Assembly: GCA_012511555.1 (NCBI GenBank)
Contig: JAAZFX010000139.1
Location: 1-39,590, forward strand
DNA: 39,590 nt
Source: Alcaligenaceae bacterium
GTDB taxonomy: Bacteria; Pseudomonadota; Gammaproteobacteria; Burkholderiales; Burkholderiaceae_B
Reading direction: 5' to 3'
Below, piece by piece: positions 9,612 through 20,337 of this stretch. The notes under the pieces were generated by a model, which saw nothing but the letters and a program-made list of their open reading frames with translations, made no database searches and was not told where the DNA came from. Position 1 is the first letter of the stretch. Every line of letters starts with the position of its first letter. Made by a program: the position numbers and the translations under genes.

Positions 9612-10586
9612 CTAACGGCCAGTCACAAAACTATCACTGAAATTCAAAGCACGCAAACGGGTTTGCGCAGCCTGTGCAGCTTCCTTAGTGGAGAAAGGTC
9701 CCACTCGCAAACGAAACACTTGATTGCCATTAACCGTGGCACTTTGCACATAGGCATTAGAAACACCGGAGCTTCTAAGTCGATCACGTTGAGAACGGGC
9801 ATCGTTGGCACTAGAGTAAGATGCAACCTGTAGACTAAATTCGCCTGAACTGCTTGCGGCCGGTGCCGGCGCACTGGCTGCAGGTGGGGGTGTCTTACCC
9901 TCAAGAATGGCTAATGCCTTGCTTCCATCGTCTGTACGTTTATTACTAGCAGCTGCTTGTTGTTGCTTTTTTTGTTGCTCAGCTTTTGCTGCGGCAGCCC
10001 TTGCTTGCTCTTGCCTAGTACGTTCTTTAGCCGCAGCCGCCTCTCGTTCTGCACGCTCTCTAGCCTCTGCTGCTGCGACTGCACTTGCTTCTGCTGTGGA
10101 CTCTGCAATCGAAACACCTGATGACACACCTTGTGCAGCGTCATCCTCACCCTCAGGCAATGAATCATCAACCGCCAAAGGACTTTGATCATCCTCATCA
10201 AGCAATAACCCACCCTCAGCAATAGACAAACCCTCTGCTTGAGTTTCTGCTAAGCTCTCGAACTCCTCTGCATTCTGTGGAGTTTGTACACCCGGTGAAC
10301 TCTCAACAACTAAACCACTTTGACCAATACTTGAGCCAGGTGCAATTAATGGTGCGCTAGTAATCGTATTTTTGCTTGTGTCATCACCTGTTTTAAGGAT
10401 CAACGGCAAAATGATGATTGCTGCCAACACTAAAATCACAGAACCAATTAAACGATTACGTGATCGGACACGCTGCTCTCTCATCTCACGCTCGTTTTGA
10501 TAGCGTTGTTGTTGACGAGAATTACTACGTTTTTGCTCATACTGAGCACTTGGTCGTTGATTTTTATCTGAACCGAATAATGCCAT
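9612..10586 (-). CDS. SPOR domain-containing (DedD-like) cell-division protein
   Basis: From MALFGSDKNQRPS: one TM segment, Ala/Gln/Glu-rich linker, C-terminal SPOR repeat (FSLQVASYSSANDARSQRDRLRSSG...VFRLRVGPFSTKEAAQAAQTRL). Confidence 0.9.
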   Translation of the reverse strand: MALFGSDKNQRPSAQYEQKRSNSRQQQRYQNEREMREQRVRSRNRLIGSVILVLAAIIILPLILKTGDDTSKNTITSAPLIAPGSSIGQSGLVVESSPGVQTPQNAEEFESLAETQAEGLSIAEGGLLLDEDDQSPLAVDDSLPEGEDDAAQGVSSGVSIAESTAEASAVAAAEARERAEREAAAAKERTRQEQARAAAAKAEQQKKQQQAAASNKRTDDGSKALAILEGKTPPPAASAPAPAASSSGEFSLQVASYSSANDARSQRDRLRSSGVSNAYVQSATVNGNQVFRLRVGPFSTKEAAQAAQTRLRALNFSDSFVTGR

Positions 10587-10605
10587 ATTTCTTATAATCC
10601 TCAGA

Positions 10606-11904
10606 TTAATTCGATGATTGCAGATGTTCCAAAACATCTGCAACTGTTAAAAATGAACCAAAAACTACTATTCTATCTTCGAGCTGACTACGTTCTTTAG
10701 CTGCCTCATAGGCCAATCTTGGAGATTCAAAGACCTCAACCTTTGGCAAACCGTCTTTGTCTTTTGGTATTAAGTTGTTTATTTTATCAGCTAATTCCTC
10801 TCCTGAGAGCCCTCGCTCACCGGATAAGGTAGCACAGTACCAATAATCTATAGATTTAGCTAAACTTTTTATGACCTCATCTGCATCCTTATCGTTTAAC
10901 ATCGCAAAAACTGCGGTCGTATAAGGAAAGTATGACATTGCATGAAGGTTATGTTGTAACACTGCGGCAGCGTGTGGATTGTGAGCAACGTCTAAAACTG
11001 TCGTTGGCTGACCTGGCAATATCTGAAAACGCCCAGGTAAATCAACCTGCAACAAACCTTGTCTTATCGACTGGTTTGGCACAGGCACTGACATTTTTAG
11101 CGCTTCTATAGCGGCTAATGATGCAGCTGCGTTAATTAATTGATTAGCCCCTCTCAGAGATGGATAGCCTAAGGCATTACGACGTTGATTTTTACCTGAA
11201 AAAGTCCATTGCAGTTGATCACCACTAAAATTAAAGTCACGACCAAATAACTGTAAGTCGGCACCAATTTCTGTAGCGTAATCAATTAATGTTTGCGGAG
11301 GCTCCGGATCGGCACAAATGGCAGGTTTATCTTTACGATAAATATGCGCTTTTTCCCATGCAATCTGCTCACGATTATCGCCTAAGTAACTTACGTGATC
11401 AATTGCAATCGAGGTGATGATTGAACAATCCGCATCGATTATATTAACTGCATCTAAGCGACCACCTAAACCCACTTCGAAAATAGCTACTTGCGTGTTG
11501 CTCTCTTTAAATAACAAAATGGCTGCCAAAGTAGTATATTCGAAATAACTGAGACTAATTTCCCCTCTTGCTTCCTCAATACGCGCAAATTGCCCAACAA
11601 TCTGCTCATCAGAGGCCTGGTCGCCATTTAAACGAATACGCTCATTAAATCGTATTAAGTGTGGAGAAGTGTATAAGCCGACCTGATAACCCGCTGCCAA
11701 ATAGATAGCTTCGAGCATAGCGCAGGTTGAACCCTTGCCATTGGTTCCCCCAACCACTATCTTGATACCGTCCCAATCTGTATTGAGCCGCTCAGCTACT
11801 TGCTTAATGCGTGCAAGACCTAAATCAATTTCTTGACTATGTAATTGTTCTAAATAACTTAGCCATTGTTCAAGGCTACTACTGGATGTGGGGACGATAC
11901 TCAT
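10606..11904 (-). CDS. folC: Dihydrofolate synthase/folylpolyglutamate synthase
   Basis: P-loop VVGGTNGKGSTCAMLEAIY, YTSPHLIRFNERIR, GLGGRLDAVN; start set at MSIVPTSSSS (11904) because the longer ORF runs into the lpdA terminator region. Confidence 0.93.
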   Translation of the reverse strand: MSIVPTSSSSLEQWLSYLEQLHSQEIDLGLARIKQVAERLNTDWDGIKIVVGGTNGKGSTCAMLEAIYLAAGYQVGLYTSPHLIRFNERIRLNGDQASDEQIVGQFARIEEARGEISLSYFEYTTLAAILLFKESNTQVAIFEVGLGGRLDAVNIIDADCSIITSIAIDHVSYLGDNREQIAWEKAHIYRKDKPAICADPEPPQTLIDYATEIGADLQLFGRDFNFSGDQLQWTFSGKNQRRNALGYPSLRGANQLINAAASLAAIEALKMSVPVPNQSIRQGLLQVDLPGRFQILPGQPTTVLDVAHNPHAAAVLQHNLHAMSYFPYTTAVFAMLNDKDADEVIKSLAKSIDYWYCATLSGERGLSGEELADKINNLIPKDKDGLPKVEVFESPRLAYEAAKERSQLEDRIVVFGSFLTVADVLEHLQSSN

Positions 11905-11931
11905 TGATTTGCTGCTATAGAAAATAAACAT

Positions 11932-11972
11932 AAAAAAAGCGTAGAGTGCGTTTAATTAAAGCACTCTACGCT
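11932..11972 (-). terminator. Intrinsic terminator of aceE-aceF-lpdA
   Basis: Perfect 12-bp arms AGCGTAGAGTGC (11938-11949)/GCACTCTACGCT (11961-11972) with T7 on the minus strand. Confidence 0.85.
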
Positions 11973-11992
11973 TAGCCTAAACAAAGACTATT

Positions 11993-13756
11993 TTAACGCT
12001 TTATGGGCGGTAAGTCAGTACAAACACCATGCGCTGCTTCAGCTGCCATACCAACCGTTTCACCCAAGGTCGGGTGAGGATGAATTGTAGAACCGATATC
12101 ATCAATATCGGCGCCCATTTCAACGGCTAAGCAAACTTCAGAGATTAAATCACCGGCATGATCACCAACAATTGCACCACCTAAAATACGCTTAGTTTCA
12201 GCATCAAAGAGTAGCTTAGTAAAGCCGTCCTCGGTGCCATTGGCAATCGCACGACCAGAAGCTGCCCATGGGAAGAGGCCCTTTTCTACTTTAATGCCTT
12301 CAACCTTGGCTTGCGCTTCAGTCAGGCCAACCCAAGCAATTTCAGGATGAGTATAGGCCACTGACGGAATCACGCGTGCATCAAAAACACTCTTCTGACC
12401 AGCAATAACCTGGGCAGCAACGTGAGCTTCGTGTACCGCTTTGTGAGCCAACATAGGTTGACCAACAATATCACCAATCGCAAAAATATGCGGAACATTG
12501 GTACGCAGTTGAGCATCAACAGGAATAAAGCCACGCTCATCAACATGAACACCAGCTTTGTCAGCTCCAATCTTGGCACCATTAGGACGACGACCTACTG
12601 ATTGTAGAACCAAGTCATAACGTTGTGGTTCTGTTGGCGCTTTATCGCCTTCAAAAGTAACGTAAATGCCATCTTCTTTGGCTTCTGCGCTGACTGTCTT
12701 AGTCTTAAGCATTAGATTGTCAAAACGATGTTGATTGCGTTTTTCCCAAACCTTGGTTAAGTCCTTATCGGCACCTGCAAATAAACCGTCCATCATTTCA
12801 ACTACATCGATGCGTGCACCGAGTGCTGAGTAAACAGTAGCCATTTCCAGACCGATGATACCACCACCAATTACCAGCATTTTTTCTGGTTTTTGGCGTA
12901 GTTCCAAGGCACCGGTAGAATCAACAATACGCTCATCTTCAGGTAGAAAAGGCAGCCTGACAGATTCACTACCTGCAGCAATGATGGCATGATGAAAAGC
13001 CACTTCTTGAGTCGAACCGTCATCCTTTTGTACTACAAAATGATGATCGTCCTTGAAGTTGGCTGTACCAACAATCACATCAACCTTACGTGACTTAGCC
13101 ATAAATGCTAAACCACCGGTCAACTTACTGATCACTGCATCTTTAGCTGCGCGAAGTTTATCTAAGTCAACCTCTGGCTCAGCAAAAGAGATACCGGCGC
13201 CACTTAAACCCTTAGCGGCTTCCAGAACTGAGACATTATGCAATAAAGCCTTGGAAGGAATACAACCAACGTTTAAGCAAACACCACCGAGGGTTGAGTA
13301 GCGTTCAATCATTGCTACTTTTAAACCTAAGTCGGCCGCTCTGAACGCAGCTGAATAACCGCCTGGGCCAGCGCCTAAAACAACTACGTCATAGGCGTCA
13401 GCACCTGCTTTAGAACTGATACCTGCAGCAACAGGCGCTGCTGCAGTCGAAGTCGTCGTTGGCACTGAAGCAGCTGGAGCTGCTTCAGCTTTAGGTGCCT
13501 CTACTACAGCCGCAGAATCACTTGCTTCTAGAGTCAGCAGAACACTACCCTGAGCAACCTGGTCACCAACTTTTACCGATAAAGCAGTTACCTTACCTGC
13601 ATGTGATGAAGGAATTTCCATCGAGGCCTTGTCAGACTCGACAGTAATCAAACTTTGATCTGCTTCGATGACATCACCGACTGCAACCAATACTTCAATC
13701 ACATCAACAGCGTCAAAATCACCAATATCAGGGACTACAACTTGAATTTCACTCAT
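11993..13756 (-). CDS. lpdA: Dihydrolipoyl dehydrogenase (E3) with N-terminal lipoyl domain
   Basis: N-terminal lipoyl domain ([11 protein letters not shown]) then FAD/NAD domains with GGVCLNVGCIPSKALLH and HPHPTLGE. Confidence 0.95.
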   Translation of the reverse strand: MSEIQVVVPDIGDFDAVDVIEVLVAVGDVIEADQSLITVESDKASMEIPSSHAGKVTALSVKVGDQVAQGSVLLTLEASDSAAVVEAPKAEAAPAASVPTTTSTAAAPVAAGISSKAGADAYDVVVLGAGPGGYSAAFRAADLGLKVAMIERYSTLGGVCLNVGCIPSKALLHNVSVLEAAKGLSGAGISFAEPEVDLDKLRAAKDAVISKLTGGLAFMAKSRKVDVIVGTANFKDDHHFVVQKDDGSTQEVAFHHAIIAAGSESVRLPFLPEDERIVDSTGALELRQKPEKMLVIGGGIIGLEMATVYSALGARIDVVEMMDGLFAGADKDLTKVWEKRNQHRFDNLMLKTKTVSAEAKEDGIYVTFEGDKAPTEPQRYDLVLQSVGRRPNGAKIGADKAGVHVDERGFIPVDAQLRTNVPHIFAIGDIVGQPMLAHKAVHEAHVAAQVIAGQKSVFDARVIPSVAYTHPEIAWVGLTEAQAKVEGIKVEKGLFPWAASGRAIANGTEDGFTKLLFDAETKRILGGAIVGDHAGDLISEVCLAVEMGADIDDIGSTIHPHPTLGETVGMAAEAAHGVCTDLPPIKR

Positions 13757-13766
13757 TACTATCTCC

Positions 13767-15461
13767 TTATAGTGCTACACGACGGAAGTCCGTCATTAAA
13801 GCGCCTAAATGAGCATTAAATCGAGCTGCTGCTGCACCATCAATAACACGGTGGTCATAAGATAATGATAAAGGCAACATCAAGCGTGGTTTGAATTCAG
13901 AACCATTCCATACGGGTTCGATAGCTGAACGTGACACGCCTAAAATCGCAACTTCAGGAGCATTAACAATTGGAGTAAAGTCAGTACCACCAATCCCGCC
14001 TAATGAGGAAATTGTAAAGCATCCGCCTTGCATCTGGCTTGGGGACAATTTACCATCACGGGCTGCTTTAGATAACTCCCCCATTTCACTGGCAATTTCA
14101 ACAATTGATTTTTTATCGGCATCACGAATAACCGGCACCACTAAACCATTTGGTGTATCAGCAGCAAAACCGATGTTGTAGTACTTTTTAAGAACTAAAT
14201 TATCACCATCTAAAGAGGCATTAAACTCAGGGAATTTCTTAAGAGTAGCCACCACTGCCTTAATCAGGAAAGCCAACATAGTAAAGCGTACACCTTCTCG
14301 CTCATGTTCTTTATTTAATAACTTGCGGAAATTTTCTAAATCAGTAATATCCGCTTTATCGTTATTAGTAACATGAGGGATCATGACCCAGTTGCGATGC
14401 AGGTTGGCACCTGATATTTTCTTAATACGCGATAATGGCTGTGTTTCAATTTCACCAAACTTGCTGAAATCAATTTTTGGCCAATCCAATACCTGAAGAC
14501 CACCACCCTCAACCGTTTTGCTTGCTGTAGAAGCAGATGACGGCTGACTATAGCCGATAGACAGTGCATTTTTAACATATTGGCGTACGTCATCTGCACT
14601 AATGCGACCTTTGCTGCCTGTGCCCTTAACTGAGCTTAGATCTACCCCTAACTCACGAGCAAACTTTCTCACTGAAGGAGAAGCATGTGGTAAATTACGG
14701 AATTCTTGTGCAGTTAAGGCATAAGATGCTGTTGGTGATTCCTTATCATCAGAAAGCTCTGCACGCTGCACAGGATATGCATGAGTAGCTTCAACACCCG
14801 GACTAACTGCCGCTGGCGTTTCCTCGGCAACAGGAGCAGATACAGCTTGAACAGCAGCAGTCGCAGGAGCACCTGCAGCTTCTACTTCAAGAATTAAAGT
14901 ACCTTTTGCTACTTTATCGCCAACTTGTACTTTAATTGCTGTGACTTTACCGGCGTGACTGCTTGGAATTTCCATTGAAGCTTTGTCAGACTCAACGGTA
15001 ATCAAGCTTTGTTCCTCTTCAATGATATCGCCTACTGAGACCATCAGCTCAATAACGTCGACCTCATCGAAATCACCAATATCTGGCACGACAACCTGAA
15101 CTATGCCCCCGCTAGCCGCAGGCGCTGCAGCCGGAGCCACCGCTTCAGCTACAGGAGCCGGAGTCGGCACAGTCGCTTCCTGGGTTACTGCTGCAGGTGC
15201 CGACGCACCGGCAGCTGCACCCTCTGCTTCAACCTCAAGTAATACCGTGCCCTCAGCTACTTTATCACCCACATTAACTTTAAGTGATTTAACAACTCCG
15301 GCAGTGCTCGAAGGAATTTCCATCGAGGCTTTATCGGATTCAACCGTAATGAGGCTTTGATCCTCTTCGATGCGGTCACCCACTGATACTAGCACTTCAA
15401 TCACATCAACTTCGTCGAAATCACCAATATCAGGTACTTTAACTTCAATTAAGTTACTCAT
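13767..15461 (-). CDS. aceF: Dihydrolipoyllysine acetyltransferase (PDH E2), two lipoyl domains
   Basis: Two [11 protein letters not shown] lipoyl domains, E3-binding domain ([28 protein letters not shown]), catalytic [15 protein letters not shown]. Confidence 0.95.
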   Translation of the reverse strand: MSNLIEVKVPDIGDFDEVDVIEVLVSVGDRIEEDQSLITVESDKASMEIPSSTAGVVKSLKVNVGDKVAEGTVLLEVEAEGAAAGASAPAAVTQEATVPTPAPVAEAVAPAAAPAASGGIVQVVVPDIGDFDEVDVIELMVSVGDIIEEEQSLITVESDKASMEIPSSHAGKVTAIKVQVGDKVAKGTLILEVEAAGAPATAAVQAVSAPVAEETPAAVSPGVEATHAYPVQRAELSDDKESPTASYALTAQEFRNLPHASPSVRKFARELGVDLSSVKGTGSKGRISADDVRQYVKNALSIGYSQPSSASTASKTVEGGGLQVLDWPKIDFSKFGEIETQPLSRIKKISGANLHRNWVMIPHVTNNDKADITDLENFRKLLNKEHEREGVRFTMLAFLIKAVVATLKKFPEFNASLDGDNLVLKKYYNIGFAADTPNGLVVPVIRDADKKSIVEIASEMGELSKAARDGKLSPSQMQGGCFTISSLGGIGGTDFTPIVNAPEVAILGVSRSAIEPVWNGSEFKPRLMLPLSLSYDHRVIDGAAAARFNAHLGALMTDFRRVAL

Positions 15462-15476
15462 CTTGATGTTTCTCCA

Positions 15477-18173
15477 TTAAGCATAATGCGGATTTGGTTT
15501 ATTGGAATCAATGCCATACTTCTCAATTGCTTCAGCCACTTTATCCATGGAAATCTTGCCCTCATCTGCTAAGCTTCTTAAGGCTGCTAAAGTAATGAAG
15601 TAGCGGTCAACCTCAAAGTGCTTGCGTAACTGATGACGGAAGTCAGAACGACCAAATCCATCAGTACCTAATACACGATAAGAACGATCTGCAGGAATGA
15701 ACTCACGAATTTGATCAGCAATGGCTTTCATGTAGTCGGTACTAGCAATGATAGGACCTTGAGAGTTTTCTAGCAATTGAGTTACATAAGGCACTTTTTG
15801 AGTTGCAGTTGGATTTAATAAATTCTCGCGATTGATATCAAGACCTTCGCGGCGTAACTCAGTAAAGCTAGTTACACTCCAAACATCGGCACTCACGCCC
15901 CAGTCTTTTTCTAAAAGCTCTTGGGCCGCGATGCTTTCGCGCAAGATAGTACCAGAACCAAGTAAGTTGACTTTATGTTCACCGGCGCTACCTTCGCTAA
16001 AGCGATACATACCATTGAGAATGCCCTCTTCATCGCCCTCTTTAAGGCCTGGCATTGGGTAACTCTCATTCATCAGAGTAAGGTAGTAATAAACGTTTTC
16101 CTGATCTTGAACCATGCGTTTTAAACCATGCTGCATAATCACTGCAACTTCATGGCCAAAAGCAGGATCATAAGAAACACAATTAGGAATTGTAGAAGCT
16201 AATAATAAGCTATGTCCGTCTTCGTGCTGAAGACCCTCACCATTAAGCGTCGTACGACCAGCCGTACCGCCTAACAGGAAACCACGTGCTTGAATATCGC
16301 CGGCAGCCCATAGTAAATCGCCTACTCGTTGGAAACCGAACATTGAGTAGTATACAAAGAACGGAATCATGATGCGATTACTTGTTGAATAAGAGGTCGC
16401 TGCTGCAATCCAAGAACAAGTAGCACCTGCTTCGTTGATACCTTCTTGTAATAACTGACCATTTTCAACTTCGCGATAATACATCACCTGGTCTTTATCA
16501 ACCGGTGTGTACTTCTGACCTTCAGGGGCATAAATACCAATTTGACGGAATAAACCCTCCATACCAAAAGTACGGCTCTCATCCGACAAAATAGGTACAA
16601 CACGATGGCCTAACTGCTTATCACGTAATAGCTGGTTGAGGAAACGCACAAAAGACTGGGTAGTTGATAACTCACGGCCTTCAGGAGTAGCATCTGTGAC
16701 AGTCTTAAAGTAGTCTAAGCCTGGAACCGTTAAACGCTCATCAGAATCAGTGCGACGACGTGGATAGAAACCACCTAAAGCTTCACGGCGCTCGCGTAAA
16801 TAGCGCATTTCCGCAGAGTCTTCTGAGGGTTTAAAATAAGGGATTTCAGCAATTTTCTCATCAGGAATTGGAATATTCAAGCGATCACGTAAATCACGCA
16901 ATGACTCTTCCTCTAACTTTTTCTGTTGGTGAGAAGGATTTCTACCTTGAACTGTTTCACCTAAAGCGTAGCCTTTAATTGTTTTAGCTAGAATCACTGT
17001 AGGTTGTCCTGTAGTTTTCATGGCAGCATCAAACGCTGCATAAACCTTGTTAGGATCATGACCGCCACGGTTTAAACGCCAAATCTGCTCATCGCTCATG
17101 CGACTGACCATCTCTAAAAGGCGCGGATCTTTACCAAAGAAATGCTTGCGCACAAAGGCTCCGTCATTTGCTTTATAAGCTTGATACTCACCATCGATGG
17201 TTTCTTCCATCACCTTGCGTAGTACACCCTCAGTATCACGAGCCAATAAAGGATCCCAATAACTACCCCAAATCAGCTTGATAACATTCCAACCAGAACC
17301 ACGGAATTCGCCTTCCAGTTCCTGGATGATTTTACCGTTACCACGTACTGGTCCGTCTAGGCGCTGAAGGTTGCAGTTAACAACAAATATCAAGTTATCT
17401 AATTTCTCACGTGCAGCTAAACCAATGGCACCTAAAGATTCAGGCTCATCCATCTCACCATCACCGCAGAAAACCCAAACCTTACGGCCTGAAGTATCAG
17501 CAATGCCACGAGCATGTAAGTATTTTAAGAAACGTGCCTGATAAATAGCCATCATTGGGCCTAGACCCATGGAAACCGTTGGGAACTGCCAGAAGTCAGG
17601 CATTAGGTGGGGATGAGGATAAGAAGAAAGCCCCTTGCCATCAACTTCTTGACGGAAATTATCTAATTGTTCTTCGGTGATACGGCCTTCGAGATAAGCA
17701 CGACCGTAGATACCAGGAGAAGAGTGACCTTGGAAATAGACTAAATCACCACCGTGGTCTTCTGTCTCAGCGTGCCAGAAATGGTTTTGGCCACTTTCGA
17801 TCATGGTAGCTAAAGAAGCATAAGAAGCCATGTGACCACCAAGACCACCACCACCTTCGGTTTCGTGAAGATTGGCTTTTACTACCATTGCTACCGAGTT
17901 CCAGCGAATGTAAGCGCGAATACGTGCTTCTAACTCTAAGTTACCCGGATTGGCTGGCTCATGACCCGGAGGGATCGTATTCACATACGCCGTATAGGGT
18001 GAATAAGGAATATTAGAACCTGAACGGCGAGCCAAATCAGTTAGCTTTTCAATTAAAAAATGTGCTCTTTCTGTTCCTTCACGATCAAGCACTGCCTCCA
18101 AAGACTCCAACCATTCCTGTGTTTCGACTTCGTCAATGTCTGGAATACTGGTTGCCGAATAATCATTGCTCAT
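15477..18173 (-). CDS. aceE: Pyruvate dehydrogenase E1 component (homodimeric)
   Basis: 898 aa; GHMASYASLATMIE, WVFCGDGEMDEPESLGAIGLAAREKLDNLIFVVNCNLQRLDGPVRGNGKIIQELE. Confidence 0.97.
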   Translation of the reverse strand: MSNDYSATSIPDIDEVETQEWLESLEAVLDREGTERAHFLIEKLTDLARRSGSNIPYSPYTAYVNTIPPGHEPANPGNLELEARIRAYIRWNSVAMVVKANLHETEGGGGLGGHMASYASLATMIESGQNHFWHAETEDHGGDLVYFQGHSSPGIYGRAYLEGRITEEQLDNFRQEVDGKGLSSYPHPHLMPDFWQFPTVSMGLGPMMAIYQARFLKYLHARGIADTSGRKVWVFCGDGEMDEPESLGAIGLAAREKLDNLIFVVNCNLQRLDGPVRGNGKIIQELEGEFRGSGWNVIKLIWGSYWDPLLARDTEGVLRKVMEETIDGEYQAYKANDGAFVRKHFFGKDPRLLEMVSRMSDEQIWRLNRGGHDPNKVYAAFDAAMKTTGQPTVILAKTIKGYALGETVQGRNPSHQQKKLEEESLRDLRDRLNIPIPDEKIAEIPYFKPSEDSAEMRYLRERREALGGFYPRRRTDSDERLTVPGLDYFKTVTDATPEGRELSTTQSFVRFLNQLLRDKQLGHRVVPILSDESRTFGMEGLFRQIGIYAPEGQKYTPVDKDQVMYYREVENGQLLQEGINEAGATCSWIAAATSYSTSNRIMIPFFVYYSMFGFQRVGDLLWAAGDIQARGFLLGGTAGRTTLNGEGLQHEDGHSLLLASTIPNCVSYDPAFGHEVAVIMQHGLKRMVQDQENVYYYLTLMNESYPMPGLKEGDEEGILNGMYRFSEGSAGEHKVNLLGSGTILRESIAAQELLEKDWGVSADVWSVTSFTELRREGLDINRENLLNPTATQKVPYVTQLLENSQGPIIASTDYMKAIADQIREFIPADRSYRVLGTDGFGRSDFRHQLRKHFEVDRYFITLAALRSLADEGKISMDKVAEAIEKYGIDSNKPNPHYA

Positions 18174-18234
18174 TCGAGACTCCTTATTAGTGGTTAAACT
18201 TTTGTCATATAATAAATCGTGTGACTAAAGTGCA

Positions 18235-18518
18235 TATCCATAGGATAAACAAATTTAATGCTAAATGCGAACTATTAATTGCTTCAGCTATTAACAAAAC
18301 AAATTCTTCTCAAATGTATTTTTTAGTCATCGATTGTAAATTTTAGAAAATACAACTTTTTTGTCAAGAATTTTTCACATAGTAATATGATTTTTCACTA
18401 TATAAAATAAAATTTGTGAAACACAAAGAATACTATATCCATATCATCACATTATTCATCTATTTATTGGACTTATAACCTTTATCCTGTAAGGATAATT
18501 AATATTGCTAAAATAGCA
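18235..18518. promoter_or_regulatory. Divergent aceE/histidine-kinase intergenic region with several small inverted repeats
   Basis: TATCC-ata-GGATA (18235-18247), TTATCC-tgtaa-GGATAA (18482-18498), TGCTA-aaa-TAGCA (18506-18518), TTTGTG-aaa-CACAAA near 18414, all within a ~385-bp AT-rich non-coding gap. Confidence 0.4.
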
Positions 18519-18579
18519 TTTGTAATAAATAGAGATTGCAAATTACGATCCGTCCCTCTTGGCTTTTACAGGTTACTTT

Positions 18580-20307
18580 ATGTCCACCCATTCCGATCTT
18601 TCTTTTATTTTGCCGCAGGCTCTAAAAGATGACAATAAGCGCAGATTGCATTGGATCATTCCTGTTTTTGTACTCATACTTTATGTATTGGTCATTTTTG
18701 CTTTTATTGCTATTCAGAACATCCAGCATAAACACGCAATTCTCTACTCTAATACTGAAGAGGTTCGTCATCAATTACTAATATTCTTAGTTGTCGCCAT
18801 GTCGTTTACTATTGTTATTAGTTTATTGACACTATGGCACTACACCCAAATCCGCTCTGAAGCCGAAGAGCAGTTATTTCTAGAGACCACCTTTAGACGC
18901 GCCATGGAAAACTCTATGTCTACCGGTATGCGTGTATTAGACATGCAAGGTCGAGTAGTCTATGTAAACCCTGCTTTCTGTCGTATGGTGGGGTGGAACG
19001 AATCAGAGCTTTTAGGCACCCTTTTCCCTTACCCTTATTGGGTCGAAGATAAGCTTGAACAGCACCAAAAGTATCTAGATATTGTTTTGAGCGGTAAGAC
19101 GCCAAGCTCAGGCATGGAGATGGAAGCCAGACGACGCGATGGCTCTATTTTCACTGCACGTCTATATGTGTCACCCCTTAGGGATCCTCAAAGCAAACAA
19201 ATTGGCTGGATGACATCGATGACCGATATCACTGAACCAAAGCGCATTAGAGAAGCACTGACAGCGGCTCATGAACGCTTTATGACAGTACTGGAAAGTT
19301 TAGAGGACACTATTTCAGTTGTTGCTGATACAGCCAATGGTCCTGAATTACTTTTTGCCAACCGCACTTATCGACGCCTCTGGGGTTCTGAAGCTCATGG
19401 CCATACCCTCCTTTACAATGCCTCTACCACACATCACGAAGATCATCATGAAGAAAATAATGAGTTTTATATTCCTCATATTGACAGCTGGTTTGAAGTT
19501 CATCACCGTACCCTCAACTGGACCGATGGTCGAAAAGTTCGTTTACAAGTCGCGCGTGATATTTCTCAACGCCGAGAGTATGAGAAAAAACTGCGCGTGC
19601 AGCAAGAAAAAGTTGAACTTAGCGGTCGCCTAAGTACCTTGGGCGAAATGGCCAGTTCTTTAGCTCATGAGTTAAATCAGCCACTTACTGCAATTGTCAA
19701 TTACAATACGGCTATTTCAGCCCTCATTAAAAGTGACAAGCTGGACAAAGAGCGCTTATTGCAAGTACTCGATAAATCTATTTCTCAGGCTGAACGTGCC
19801 GGGCGAATTATTTCTCGTATTCGTGATTTTGTCCGTCGCAACGATCCTGAGCAACAAGCGGTTAAAATAGAAACAATTGTCGACAACACTATGGATTTGG
19901 CCATTTTAGAGAGTCGCAAATACAATAAACAAATTGAAGTCAATTTACCTGAAGACTTGCCTGAGGTTTATGTAGACCCTATCCTAATTGAACAAGTACT
20001 ATTGAACTTGATTAAAAATGGCCTTGAAGCAATGGCTCAGAGCGATCATGACAAACTTTATGTACAAATATCTCAAGTTGGACAAGAAATCCAAGTCCAA
20101 GTCATTGATAGTGGGCATGGCCTCAAAGATGCAGAACGCTTATTTGAGCCTTTTTACAGTACTAAAAAAGAAGGTTTAGGCATTGGTCTAAACATCTGCC
20201 GCTCCGTAATTGAAGCACATCATGGTAGATTATGGGCTGAAAACAATCCGAGCGGCGGTACAATATTTTCTTTCAGAGTTCCCTGTTACCGTAAGGCAGA
20301 GAACTAA
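18580..20307 (+). CDS. Membrane PAS-domain sensor histidine kinase
   Basis: Two N-terminal TM segments, two PAS-like domains, H-box SSLAHELNQPLTAIVNY, N-box NLIKNGLEAM, G-boxes; start chosen at MSTHSDLSF (18580; ORF opens at 18559). Confidence 0.92.
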   Translation: MSTHSDLSFILPQALKDDNKRRLHWIIPVFVLILYVLVIFAFIAIQNIQHKHAILYSNTEEVRHQLLIFLVVAMSFTIVISLLTLWHYTQIRSEAEEQLFLETTFRRAMENSMSTGMRVLDMQGRVVYVNPAFCRMVGWNESELLGTLFPYPYWVEDKLEQHQKYLDIVLSGKTPSSGMEMEARRRDGSIFTARLYVSPLRDPQSKQIGWMTSMTDITEPKRIREALTAAHERFMTVLESLEDTISVVADTANGPELLFANRTYRRLWGSEAHGHTLLYNASTTHHEDHHEENNEFYIPHIDSWFEVHHRTLNWTDGRKVRLQVARDISQRREYEKKLRVQQEKVELSGRLSTLGEMASSLAHELNQPLTAIVNYNTAISALIKSDKLDKERLLQVLDKSISQAERAGRIISRIRDFVRRNDPEQQAVKIETIVDNTMDLAILESRKYNKQIEVNLPEDLPEVYVDPILIEQVLLNLIKNGLEAMAQSDHDKLYVQISQVGQEIQVQVIDSGHGLKDAERLFEPFYSTKKEGLGIGLNICRSVIEAHHGRLWAENNPSGGTIFSFRVPCYRKAEN

Positions 20308-20337
20308 CCTTCACAATATTGGAGCAACAGATTAATC

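Noticed and set aside
9907-10188. Plus-strand ORF MANALLPSSVRLLLAAACCCFFCC...
   Set aside because: Antisense of the Ala/Gln-rich linker of the SPOR protein; composition artefact.
15103-15360. Plus-strand [23 protein letters not shown]...
   Set aside because: Antisense to the Ala/Pro-rich interdomain linker of aceF; low complexity, no independent support.
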